From Marinobacterium halophilum (GTDB lineage Bacteria > Pseudomonadota > Gammaproteobacteria > Pseudomonadales > Balneatricaceae): a stretch of 64,000 nt of DNA. The notes below the pieces were generated by a model. The model saw only the letters and a program-made list of their open reading frames with translations. It had not been told where the DNA came from and ran no database searches. Each line of letters opens with the position of its first letter. The first letter of the stretch is position 1. The stretch spans positions 62,001 through 126,000 of the forward strand of contig NZ_PYGI01000002.1 of the NCBI RefSeq assembly GCF_003014615.1. Reading direction: 5' to 3'. Shown here in pieces: positions 33,234 to 41,600 of the stretch. The position numbers and the translations under genes were made by a program.

Positions 33234-33505
33234 AGCCCCGCCCCATGGCTGAAATAGATCAGCAACAATGTAGGGGGCAAAAGCCCCAGGCAGGCGTTAC
33301 GCAAACTGGAGGCAACAAATACCCAGATTACCGTTGCGGCAAAAACGACAAAACCCAACTGCATACCAGTCACAACCGATTGTTCTGGCGACCAGGGCAA
33401 CGCCAGCACAGCGATACTGCTCCAGCGAGTCAGCAGGAACGCACTCAGGGTGGCAAGCAGGATTCTGAGGCAGGGTTCAAAATGAAAACGCACCTTGGCC
33501 GGCAT
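33230..33505 (-). CDS. DUF3649-like membrane protein, first gene of the iron operon
   Basis: 91 residues from ATG 33505, preferred because AAGGGA lies 8 nt upstream; a longer reading to 33574 is not needed. It has two to three hydrophobic helices (ILLATLSAFLLTRWSSIAVLALP, GFVVFAATVIWVFVASSL, LGLLPPTLLLIYF). It is followed by the PepSY and DUF3325 genes, the arrangement known for DUF3649 proteins in iron loci. No clear Fur box was found in the 300 nt upstream. Confidence 0.75.
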   Translation of the reverse strand: MPAKVRFHFEPCLRILLATLSAFLLTRWSSIAVLALPWSPEQSVVTGMQLGFVVFAATVIWVFVASSLRNACLGLLPPTLLLIYFSHGAGL

Positions 33506-33817
33506 GGTTCTGTCCCTTGTACAACGATTGAACGAAGCGGCTGCCATTCGGACGGGCAATGTCCAGATGAGCAAAGCGACCGCAGTCTAGCGGCGGGGGT
33601 GAACAAGTACATCCGTCAGACTGACGCTTTGGCAGACTGAATAGGCATTCAGGCAGATGACATAGCTTCGTCAAGCAACAGCCGGGTATCCGCTGGCGAG
33701 GAAGCGCCGATCAGCACACCATCGTAGCCGACAACATCAGATGAACTTTTCCATTGTCAGGCTCGGGTACGGCAGGATGCTCTGCTAGGATAGCCTCCTG
33801 CCCACTGACAAACAGGG

Positions 33818-34699
33818 ATGCGTATCTTGTCCACACACCACAAAGCCGACCTCCTGCTGCTGCTGACCACTCTGCTGGCCGCCGCCGGCTGGATCTTCTC
33901 CCGTGAAGCCGTTCAGGGCCTGTCCCCGTTGCTGTTCATGGCGCTACGTTTTATCAGTGCCGGGCTGGTACTGGCATTGATCGGCTGGTCGGCAATGCGG
34001 ATATTTACCCGTAAACAATGGCAAAGCGCCTGCCTGGTCGGGGTGTTCTTCGGTATCGCCATGACGTTCTGGATACTGGGTTTGAAGATGGCAACCCATG
34101 TTGGCGTGGGCGCGTTTTTGACCAGTCTCGGCGTGGTGATGGTGCCCTTGATCAGCCTGCTGTTTGGCGAACGGCCGGGACCTTACGTGTTCCTGTCGAT
34201 CCCGTTCGTGATCGCAGGACTTGCCTGCCTGTCACTGGACGCTGAATTCCACCTTGGTCTGGCCGAAGTGTTCTTCCTGCTGTCAGCACTGTTTATCGCG
34301 TTCATGTTCATCCTCAACAGCCGCGCCGCCACCAAATTGCCGGCACTGCCGCTTACGGCCGTGCAACTGCTGGTCACTGGTCTGATTACGGGAGCTGGAT
34401 CGGTCGTATTGGAAGAATGGGATTTCAATCAGCCGGTGGATATCTGGGGCTGGCTGATTGCCAGTGCGCTGATCGCCACCAGCCTGCGCTTTCTGCTGCA
34501 AACCCGTGGCCAAAGCCTGGCTCCACCAAGCCACACCGCCATTATCATGACATTGGAGCCGGTCTGGACCGCACTGTTCGCCGCGCTGTGGCTCAGTGAA
34601 ACCATGACACCGCTGCAGTTCAGCGGCTGTGCGCTGATCTTTCTGGCCATGCTGGTCAACCGCTGGCCCGCCGTGCGTGCCTGGTTGCGTCCACACTGA
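33818..34699 (+). CDS. EamA/DMT-family transporter
   Basis: 293 residues with ten predicted helices in two EamA repeats. Repeat one has LLTTLLAAAGWIFSREAVQGLSPLLFMALRFISAGLVL and VGVGAFLTSLGVVMVPLISLLFGERPG. Repeat two has QTRGQSLAPPSHTAIIMTLEPVWTALFAALWLSETMTPLQFSGCALIFLAML, the conserved C-terminal EamA segment. It is an inner-membrane drug/metabolite exporter; the substrate is unknown. The ATG at 33818 has CAGGG very close upstream, so the ribosome site is poor. No operon partner is apparent. Confidence 0.88.
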   Translation: MRILSTHHKADLLLLLTTLLAAAGWIFSREAVQGLSPLLFMALRFISAGLVLALIGWSAMRIFTRKQWQSACLVGVFFGIAMTFWILGLKMATHVGVGAFLTSLGVVMVPLISLLFGERPGPYVFLSIPFVIAGLACLSLDAEFHLGLAEVFFLLSALFIAFMFILNSRAATKLPALPLTAVQLLVTGLITGAGSVVLEEWDFNQPVDIWGWLIASALIATSLRFLLQTRGQSLAPPSHTAIIMTLEPVWTALFAALWLSETMTPLQFSGCALIFLAMLVNRWPAVRAWLRPH

Positions 34700-34754
34700 G
34701 TCCCATCCACACTGGCGCTATACTGACGTTATTCACATTGCTGCGAGGCTCACC

Positions 34755-35519
34755 ATGACTACCCCCATTCGTTTTGCCGCCACGGGAATCGTTTTGTCCC
34801 TGGCGCTGTTGCAACCTGCTCAGGCCGGTTGGGACGATCTGCTCAAACAGGGTGAGAAAATCCTGCAACAACAGACGGCACCCGCCAGCGGTGGCACACC
34901 GGTTCCGGTCGGTGTGGATAATGCCACACTGGCCAAAGGCCTCAAGGAAGCTCTACGCGTCGGCGGTGAACGCGCCATCGAACAGCTGGCGGCCAATGGC
35001 GGCTTTGCCAACCATCCTGATGTCCGCATCCCCATGCCCGGCATGCTGGAATCAGTCGGCGGCCTGATGCGCAACTACGGCCTGGGCTCACAGGTCGACG
35101 CCTTCGAAAGCAGCATGAACCGCGCCGCCGAGCAGGCAATCAGCGAAGCCACGCCGGTGTTTGTCGATACGCTGGAAACCATGACGCTGGACGATGCCAA
35201 ACGCATCTACTCCGGAGGTGATACTGCCGCTACCGACTACTTCAATGAAAAAACCCGTGAACGCCTCAGTACGCGGATCAAGCCCTTGGTGGAACAGGCA
35301 ATGGCCGGCACCGGGGTGATGCAGGCCTATCAGGTCTTGGTCGGTCAGGCCGAACAGCAGGTACCGATGTTGCAAGGTCTGAGTCCCGATGTCGGCGCAC
35401 ATGTCACCAATGCTGCACTGGATGGGTTGTTCCTGCGTCTGGCCCAGGAAGAGAAGAAAATTCGCGAAAACCCGGTAGCACGTACTACCGACCTGCTAAA
35501 GGAAGTCTTCGGCTCCTGA
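34755..35519 (+). CDS. DUF4197 family exported protein
   Basis: 254 residues from ATG 34755. It has a signal peptide ending in LLQPAQAGW. The mature protein is mostly helical with the DUF4197 pattern: LAKGLKEALRVGGERAIEQLAANGGFANHPDVRIPMPG, GLGSQVDAFESSMNRAAEQAISEATPVFVDTLETMTLDDAKRIYSGGDTAATDYF and the C-terminal LDGLFLRLAQEEKKIRENPVARTTDLLKEVFG. It is periplasmic or envelope-attached and of unknown function. A TATACT -10-like element occurs about 40 nt upstream. It is 55 nt downstream of the EamA gene. Confidence 0.85.
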   Translation: MTTPIRFAATGIVLSLALLQPAQAGWDDLLKQGEKILQQQTAPASGGTPVPVGVDNATLAKGLKEALRVGGERAIEQLAANGGFANHPDVRIPMPGMLESVGGLMRNYGLGSQVDAFESSMNRAAEQAISEATPVFVDTLETMTLDDAKRIYSGGDTAATDYFNEKTRERLSTRIKPLVEQAMAGTGVMQAYQVLVGQAEQQVPMLQGLSPDVGAHVTNAALDGLFLRLAQEEKKIRENPVARTTDLLKEVFGS

Positions 35520-35534
35520 GCCCGCCCCAAGGAC

Positions 35535-36214
35535 TCAATCCGCCGTCGGGAGCTGCATGCCGCGCAACCGCTCCCGATCGATGATGGTCCAGCTCAGCCG
35601 CTGCCCCTGCAGCACGCCCTGGCGGCGCAGGTTACCCAACAACCGCCTCAGGGTCTCCGGTCGCAGCCCCAGCTTTGCCGCCAGCTCGCGGTGGCTCAAC
35701 GGCAACGTTATCGTTTTGCCCTGCACCAAAGACAGCTCATACAGATGAGCCGCCAGCCGTTGTGGTCCATTACGGCTCGACAGGTTTTCGACATCATCGA
35801 TCCGCTTGCACAGCGCCTGGCCGGCAATCTCAAGCACCCGCAATGCGAGCTCCGGCTCGAAGCGACAGAGTGCATGCAACTGCTGTCGCCTGAACCGGCA
35901 CAACGACGTACTCCCCGAGGCGCGCGCGGACACCGGATATTCCAGGCTGGGCATGAACATGACTATCGGTGCCAGTAACTGGACAGGCTCAACCAGCTGC
36001 ACCACCCAGCACTCGCCGTCATAGCCTTCTCGCAGAGTATCGCCCCGCCCCGTTATGACCAGATACCAGTAATCGGCCGCCTCTCCCTGGCTGAAAACGC
36101 GCTCGCCATCAGCTCTTCAAGAGCAGTGGCGGTAACGCCCCGCATCAGCGGTGAGGCAGACAGCGCTTCCCGAGCCTGTCGATATGTCGGTGAGTACGAC
36201 TTGATAATTGTCAT
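35535..36214 (-). pseudogene. Crp/Fnr-family regulator (Dnr-like) split by a frameshift
   Basis: The N-terminal part (MTIIKSYSPTYRQAREALSASPLMRGVTATALEELM...) runs from about 36214 and leaves frame near 36100. The next frame continues with RVFSQGEAADYWYLVITGRGDTL, a normal cyclic-nucleotide-like effector domain. It runs through a C-terminal Crp-type helix-turn-helix (RLAAHLYELSLVQGKTITLPLSHRELAAKLGLRPETLRRLLGNLRRQGVL) to 35535. A single missing base around 36100-36105 explains it. In intact form it would be a ~225-residue Dnr/Crp-type regulator. Either a pseudogene or a sequencing error. Confidence 0.8.
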
Positions 36215-36247
36215 TTGGGTTTCGAAGGGCTTGGTTAATAATTTCTT

Positions 36248-36266
36248 CGAATGATAATACATATCA
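36248..36266 (+). promoter_or_regulatory. Fur-box-like sequence upstream of the broken TonB receptor
   Basis: TCGAATGATAATACATATC matches the Fur consensus at about 13 of 19 positions (AATGATAAT core and TATC end). It lies about 65 bp before the receptor reading frame opens. Confidence 0.45.
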
Positions 36267-36313
36267 CTTAGGTTATGTATACCGATCCCACAGGACACTC
36301 CCACGCCTCTTAA

Positions 36314-37558
36314 ACCGCACTCCCTTGGCTACAGCTGGCAGCCCTAAGCGTTCTGGTTGTACCTAACGCTCAGGCCGAGCCTCACCGCGAAAGTCATGCT
36401 CAGTCGCTCGATACGCTGACCATATCCGCAACCCGCTCCAATCTGGCCGTCATGGATTCACCGCGCGCCATAAGCGTGATCACCGCCGACGAGATCGCGG
36501 AACGCATCGGCTCCGGCGGCCTTCAATCCCTGCTGGAAGAACTGCCCGGCATCGAATTCTCACGCTCCGGCGGCCTGGGCGGACAGCTGGTGACACGCGG
36601 CTTCAACAGCAATACCGGACGCACCATCCTGGCCATCGACGGCGAGCGTTATCGTGGCCGCAGCACCCTGCAGTTCAACATGATCGATCCCGAATCCATC
36701 GAGCGCATCGAGGTGATTCGTGGACCGGCCTCGGCCCTGTACGGCTCGGATGCGATGAACGGCGTGATCAACATCGTCACCCGACGCGCCAAAGTAGACC
36801 CAAATCAGGACTTTGCCCTGTCACCCAAGCTGCGTGCGCTGCAATTCGAGAGCGGCAGCGATATGGTCGGTGGCCGCGTTGAGCTGGTCGGGGGCGGTAA
36901 CGGCTTCGACATTCTGGTCGGTGCGCACAGCCGCGAAGCCGGTGATTACGACAGCCCGTTGGGCACCGCCGAGAACAGCGAATACAGCATGCCGGGGCTG
37001 GACTTCAATATCGGCTACAGCCCAAGCGGAACCTCCCGCTGGGAACTGTCCGGTCGCTACCAGGATGTCTCCACGGGCCGGGCCTGTGGCCTCGGTGGTG
37101 CGCCCGGGGCGCCTCACGTAAAAGTGAACGAAGACCCGATCATCGAACGCTATCTGCGCCTGAGCTATCAGGGCGAAAACTGGGGCGCTTTGGCGGACAG
37201 TCTGGATGCCGGTCTCTATGTGCGTGACTTCGAGACCGATATCTACAACCGCAATGCCAAAAAACCGAACGTGACGGCACTGGCTCATATAAAGGTCTAC
37301 AGCCCCACCATCTTCGGCGGCCACCTCACCGCACAGAAACAGCTGGGTGATCACGCGCTCAGCTACGGCGGTGACTTGTTCCATGAAGCCTTTGACGGCC
37401 GTACCCGCCAGATCAACAAATACAGCAGCAACGGCAACCTGATAGGCAACGTCGACTGGCACCCCATGGAGCGTGACTCCGAGATGCTGAACATCGGTGC
37501 CTACATCAGCGATGACTGGTTTCTCAATGACCAGTGGTCACTCAGCGGCTTGAAGTGA
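36314..37558 (+). pseudogene. TonB-dependent receptor truncated at both ends
   Basis: The frame is open from 36314. It encodes a signal-peptide remnant (LPWLQLAALSVLVVPNAQAE) without an in-frame ATG ahead of it; the first ATG is at 36452, inside the mature protein. The plug is clear: LDTLTISATRS, SPRAISVITADEIAERIG, LLEELPGIEFSRSGGLGGQLVTRGFNSNTGRTILAIDGERY, SIERIEVIRGPASALYGSDAMNGVINIVTRR. The barrel stops after about 390 residues at NDQWSLSGLK, where the sequence joins the 3'-truncated GGDEF gene on the other strand. Only half of a normal ~700-residue receptor is left. A Fur-like box precedes it. Confidence 0.85.
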
Positions 37559-38098
37559 TCAAGATCAAACATGATCAGTGCCATCGGGTGGTGGTAACGG
37601 CGGAAGGCCGCAAAATGAGACTGCAGCACCTCTATCAAGCGACGCCAGTTGGCCGCATGGGTCAAGGGATCGGTCTGGCTCGCTTCCAGCAGCTCGTTTT
37701 CAAGATGCTTACGTTCGGTAACGTTCCGTGCCACCCAAATCACGGCACGTTCGCCCGCCACCAACTGGGGGGGGCTGCACATGGCCTTCAAACCAGATCT
37801 TGCCATCCGGCCCGGCTTGCTCTTCCAGCCCTTTCACCTGCGAAGCCGACAGCGGATACTCCACCTTGATCAGGCCGTTGCGCCTCAGCGCCTGCTGAAT
37901 ATGCGCCATGATCCAGTCTGCCACCCGGCCCGGCAGCATCTCTTGAACAGAACGGCCGACCAGGTCATGGCCATCATGGTAGTAATTGGGATCGGCATGA
38001 CCGAACAAACCGGCATAGAGGCCGCTTTCCGTCAGTACAAACACCGGGTCCGGCAGTGCGTTGAGCACCACCAACATCTGATTGCGGTCGAGATACAC
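37549..38098 (-). pseudogene. PAS-GGDEF protein, frameshifted and truncated
   Basis: A GTG start at 38098 (GGAG upstream) gives a PAS domain (MLVVLNALPDPVFVLTESGLYAGLFG...) that loses frame at a run of eight C on this strand (about 37767-37774). The other frame continues with RAVIWVARNVTERKHLENELLEASQTDPLTHAANWRRLIEVL and ALIMFDLDHFK, the start of a GGDEF domain. It then ends abruptly at about 37550, before the GGDEF loop, where it abuts the truncated TonB receptor. It cannot make c-di-GMP. Confidence 0.82.
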
Positions 38099-38148
38099 GT
38101 TCAGACGCTCCGCAGAGACAATTCCATCTATCTGATAATAGCAGGCAC

Positions 38149-38952
38149 TTACTCCGGCTTTGAACCACCGTACACAATAAAGTGAGGGTTGAGCGTTGCG
38201 GCGGGATTCGCATAACTGAGTTCCTTCCCTTCCGGCGTCAGCAGCTGACCGCCTGCGGCATTAATCACCGCGTGGGCAGCTGCGGTATCCCACAGACAGG
38301 TCGGCCCCAGGCGCGGGTAGAGGTGGCCGGCGCCTTCGGCCACCAGGCAGAGCTTGATCGAACTGCCCATGCGGATCAGCTCGTACGCCCCCAAGGCTTC
38401 CATCCAGGCCAAAGTATGCGGGCCCAGATGGGAGCGGCTGCCATAGACTTTCCAGGGCTTGCCCGGCTGGTGAGTGCTTACATGGATCGACTGACGTTCA
38501 CCGCCATTGTCCACGCGAAAAGCGCCCTGGTCTTCGGCTGCCAACCAGGTCTGGTCCAGTACCGGCGCATGGACCACACCCAGCACCGGTCGCCCCTGTT
38601 CGATCAGGGCAATATTGACGGTGAATTCGCCATTGCGCTTGATGAACTCCTTGGTACCGTCCAGCGGATCGACCAGCCAGTAGCGACCTTCCGTATCGGG
38701 GCCAGTGAAATCCTCCACCGCCTCCTCGGTCAGAATCGGCAGCCTCGGCTGCAACCCTTTCAGTCCGGCCACGATCACCGCATTGGCGGCCAGATCAGCG
38801 CGGGTCAGCGGCGACTCATCGGCCTTGTGTTCAACACCGAAGTCATCCTCGCCGTATACCTGGAGGATGGCCGAACCGGCCTCATGGGCTATACGCTCGA
38901 CCAGCGGCAGCAGGGGTTCCAGAGCTAGAGGGTGTTCCGCATGAGAAGGCAT
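38149..38952 (-). CDS. cysQ: 3'(2'),5'-bisphosphate nucleotidase CysQ
   Basis: 267 residues of the inositol-monophosphatase superfamily. It shows ADESPLTRADLAANAVIVAGL, ILTEEAVED (metal-binding Glu), WLVDPLDGTKEFIKRNGEFTVNIALIE (DPLDGT motif with metal-binding Asp residues) and LGPTCLWDTAAAHAVINAAGGQLLT (WD motif). AGGAG lies upstream of the ATG. It removes the 3'-phosphate of PAP formed in sulfate assimilation. It overlaps no neighbour and is transcribed on its own. Confidence 0.94.
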   Translation of the reverse strand: MPSHAEHPLALEPLLPLVERIAHEAGSAILQVYGEDDFGVEHKADESPLTRADLAANAVIVAGLKGLQPRLPILTEEAVEDFTGPDTEGRYWLVDPLDGTKEFIKRNGEFTVNIALIEQGRPVLGVVHAPVLDQTWLAAEDQGAFRVDNGGERQSIHVSTHQPGKPWKVYGSRSHLGPHTLAWMEALGAYELIRMGSSIKLCLVAEGAGHLYPRLGPTCLWDTAAAHAVINAAGGQLLTPEGKELSYANPAATLNPHFIVYGGSKPE

Positions 38953-39000
38953 CGGCGCTCCTGTAGGTCAATTATTCACATGTGCAGTCAATGGTACCAT

Positions 39001-39231
39001 TCACACATCCTGATCCTGTTCGAAAAAGGCAAACACGCCTTCAACCATCAGTGCAACCAAAGGAATCAGGATAAGCGCCATCGGCAACAGGAAGGGCCAG
39101 CCATAGGCCAGAAAGCCCAACACCACCTCCGAATCCTTCAGTGCCGCCCTGCCGCTGCCGTTCACAATCACCCCGGTGATGATGCACAGATAGATCAGCA
39201 TGGCGATACCGCTGTTTTTGATGGAAAACAT
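39001..39231 (-). CDS. Small two-helix membrane protein, unknown
   Basis: 76 residues from ATG 39231 (MFSIKNSGIAMLIYLC). Two hydrophobic segments, about 8-25 and 38-60, end in VFAFFEQDQDV. An upstream extension to 39387 is Arg-rich and unlikely. The ribosome site is weak. I do not recognise a family. It might be co-transcribed with cysQ, 49 nt downstream on the same strand. Confidence 0.5.
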   Translation of the reverse strand: MFSIKNSGIAMLIYLCIITGVIVNGSGRAALKDSEVVLGFLAYGWPFLLPMALILIPLVALMVEGVFAFFEQDQDV

Positions 39232-39554
39232 ATTCACGATGAGCTTGAGCCCTTTCCTGTTGAAAATGTGGCATCTGGCCACGGATGATGCGGGCCAGTA
39301 TACAGTAGATATCTGACGCCAAGGTTTGCCGGGAACCGAACCCCGCCTGCTTCCAATCTCCCGCTGGCGTAAAAACCCTCGAAACAAGGTCAGCTCAACC
39401 GGTTATATCAGACCCGTTTTTGCCGTATAAAAGTGATTGAGCTATTCAGGGAAACACCTCCAATCCAGCTGTCCCGAGGGGCTTTGATCCAGCCCCTTCA
39501 GACCCTGTAATGCCCGATCGGAGGATCGAATAGCTATTACGAATAAGCCGCTCA
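39232..39554. other. Intergenic region without a recognisable gene
   Basis: No supported coding sequence. There is a short hairpin (AGGGGCT / AGCCCCT, about 39477-39497) and a GGAGG at 39520-39524, too far from the thiolase ATG to be its ribosome site. Confidence 0.5.
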
Positions 39555-40757
39555 ATGATGGAGACCAACTTGCACAAGAATAACGAAGTTGTTGTACTCA
39601 GCGCCGCCCGCTCCGCAATCGGCGCATTTGGTGGCGGCCTGAGCCAGCTGGAACCGACCGAACTGGCGGGCCAGGTGATGAAGGCATCCATCGAACGCTC
39701 CGGTGTTGATCCTCAGACGATCAACTATGTCGCTTCCGGTCACTGTATCCCCACCGATTCCCGCTTTGCCTATGTCGCCCGCGTTGCCTCCATCCAGGCC
39801 GGTTTGCCGATGGACTCTGTCGCCATGGCGGTGAACCGTTTGTGCAGCTCCGGCCTGCAGGCGGTGGTGTCTACAGCCCAGACCATCATGCTGGGCGACT
39901 ATGAATACGGTATTGGCGGCGGTGTCGAGGTGATGTCTCGCTCCGGCTACCTGTCCACCGCCATGCGCAGCGGCGCCCGCATGGGCGATACCAGCATGAT
40001 CGATATGATGGTTGCGACCCTGAGCGATCCTTTCGGTGCCGGCCACATGGGGATTACCGCCGAAAACCTGGCCGAGAAATGGGGCATTAGCCGTGAAGAG
40101 TAGGACGCCTTTGCCGCCGAATCCCATCGTCGTGCCGCAGCGGCCATTGAAGCCGGTCGCTTCGAGGACCAGATCGCTCCTGTCAGCATCAAGACACGCA
40201 AGGGCGAAACCATCATCGACACCGATGAGCATGTAAAACCGGGCACTACCACCGAATCCCTGGCCGGCATGCGCCCTGCCTTCAAGAAGGATGGCACCGT
40301 CACCGCCGGTAACGCCTCCGGCATCAACGATGGTGCTGCCTACCTGGTACTGGCATCGGCCGATGCTGCCAAACGTAATGGCCACAAGCCAATCGCGCGC
40401 ATGGTGTCTTATGCACTGGCCGGTGTTTCCAACGAAATCATGGGTGAAGGCCCGATTCCGGCCTCCCGCCTGACACTGCAGAAAGCCGGCCTGAGCCTGG
40501 CGCAGATGGACGTGATCGAGTCCAACGAAGCCTTCGCCGCTCAGGCACTGGCAGTAGCCAAGGGTCTGGAGCTGGATCTGGACAAGACCAACCCCAACGG
40601 CGGTGCCATCGCACTGGGCCACCCGGTGGGCTGCTCGGGTGCCTACATCGCAACCAAAGCGCTGTACGAGCTGCAGCGCATTGAAGGCCGCTATGCACTG
40701 GTCACCATGTGTATTGGTGGTGGTCAGGGTATCGCGGTTGTGTTTGGGCGGATGTAA
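39555..40757 (+). pseudogene. Acetyl-CoA acetyltransferase (thiolase) with an in-frame amber codon
   Basis: The two halves, 39555-40103 and 40104-40757, are in the same frame and separated only by TAG at 40101-40103. The junction reads WGISREE*DAFAAESHRRA, where thiolases normally have Gln (REEQDAFA), so a C-to-T change of CAG is the likely cause. Both halves are otherwise well preserved over 400 codons: catalytic Cys in NRLCSSGLQAV, ESNEAFAAQALAV, GGAIALGHPVGCSGAYI (catalytic His) and CIGGGQGIAVVF. Intact, it would make acetoacetyl-CoA or cleave 3-ketoacyl-CoA. The good preservation suggests a recent mutation, a suppressor, or a sequencing error. Confidence 0.87.
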
Positions 40758-40767
40758 TTGCCCTACA

Positions 40768-40794
40768 GCAGAGTACCCTACCCAGGTACTCTGC
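40768..40794 (+). terminator. Hairpin after the thiolase gene
   Basis: Perfect 10-bp stem GCAGAGTACC / GGTACTCTGC with 7-nt loop, followed by TTCAGAC. It starts 10 nt after the stop codon. Confidence 0.6.
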
Positions 40795-40848
40795 TTCAGA
40801 CACTCTTAGAACCCTGGCCGAAAAGATCCTTTGATAAGAAAAACCCTT

Positions 40849-41207
40849 TCAAAAATAAAGCATATCGCTAACAATCGCGACAGCAAATAATAACACCCCA
40901 TCCAACATCAACAATCTGGCAAGTGTTACATCGATTGGCCGCTTGTACTCATGGATTAGTTTAGACGTAGTAAAGGTGCCAAGTACTGATGGTCTTGAGT
41001 ACAGTTTTTCAGGTTGAACCAAGTCAATAACATAAAAATATGTTCTAAGACCCATCACATCCCAGCCAAAGGGTCGATCATATTCTTTTATTTTTAGATT
41101 ATATTCTATTCTACGAACTGTAAAGAAAAACAAAATAATGACATCAAAAAACAAATGGTTAGTAAAAGGAACGACAATACAATAATAAGAAAGGGTATAG
41201 TATTCAT
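40849..41207 (-). pseudogene. Second copy of the immunity-like membrane protein, frameshifted
   Basis: The ATG at 41207 begins MNTIPFLIIVLSFLL, parallel to the neighbour's MNTISLVLLVCSFIF, but this frame stops after about 33 codons. A one-base shift in a T-rich run (about 41138-41146) restores FFFTVRRIEYNLKIKEYDRPFGWDVMGLRTYFYV...HEYKRPIDVTLARLLMLDG to 40849. The copy is 359 nt long against 360 nt for the intact gene at 41241-41600, consistent with a single deletion. AT-rich like its neighbours. Confidence 0.75.
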
Positions 41208-41240
41208 AGTGTACTCAGCCATACCAAATATTCGTTATCA

Positions 41241-41600
41241 TCATAAATAGAAAAAATCGTTTGCAAACAGGACAACAATAAATAAAAACCCATCTAAAAT
41301 TAATAATCGAGCAAGTATTACATCTATTGGCCGCTTATATTCATGGATTAGTTTAGAACTAGTAAATGAGTCAAATGGTGATGGCTTTGAGTAAAGTGTC
41401 TTGGGCTGAATCAACTCAAAAACATACACATAGGTTCTAAGGCCTATCACATCCCAGCTAAAGGGTCGGTCATATCCACTTATTTTCAAATTATATTCTA
41501 TTCTACGAACTGTAAAGAAAAACAAAAAGAATGAAATAAAAAAATACATGATTATAAAAATAAATGAACATACCAAAAGAACCAAGGAAATAGTATTCAT
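41241..41600 (-). CDS. Small membrane protein, putative immunity partner of the upstream toxin-like protein
   Basis: 119 residues with a long N-terminal hydrophobic stretch (residues 5-30), a hydrophilic middle (TVRRIEYNLKISGYDRPFSWDVIGLRTYVYVFELIQP, HEYKRPIDVILARLLILDG) and a C-terminal helix (FLFIVVLFANDFFYL). Its ATG overlaps the stop of the 352-residue gene upstream by 4 nt. I recognise no family. A small membrane protein translationally coupled to a membrane-active toxin, and present as a tandem duplicate, is the pattern of an immunity gene. That is inference. Base composition is much more AT-rich than the surrounding chromosome. Confidence 0.65.
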   Translation of the reverse strand: MNTISLVLLVCSFIFIIMYFFISFFLFFFTVRRIEYNLKISGYDRPFSWDVIGLRTYVYVFELIQPKTLYSKPSPFDSFTSSKLIHEYKRPIDVILARLLILDGFLFIVVLFANDFFYL

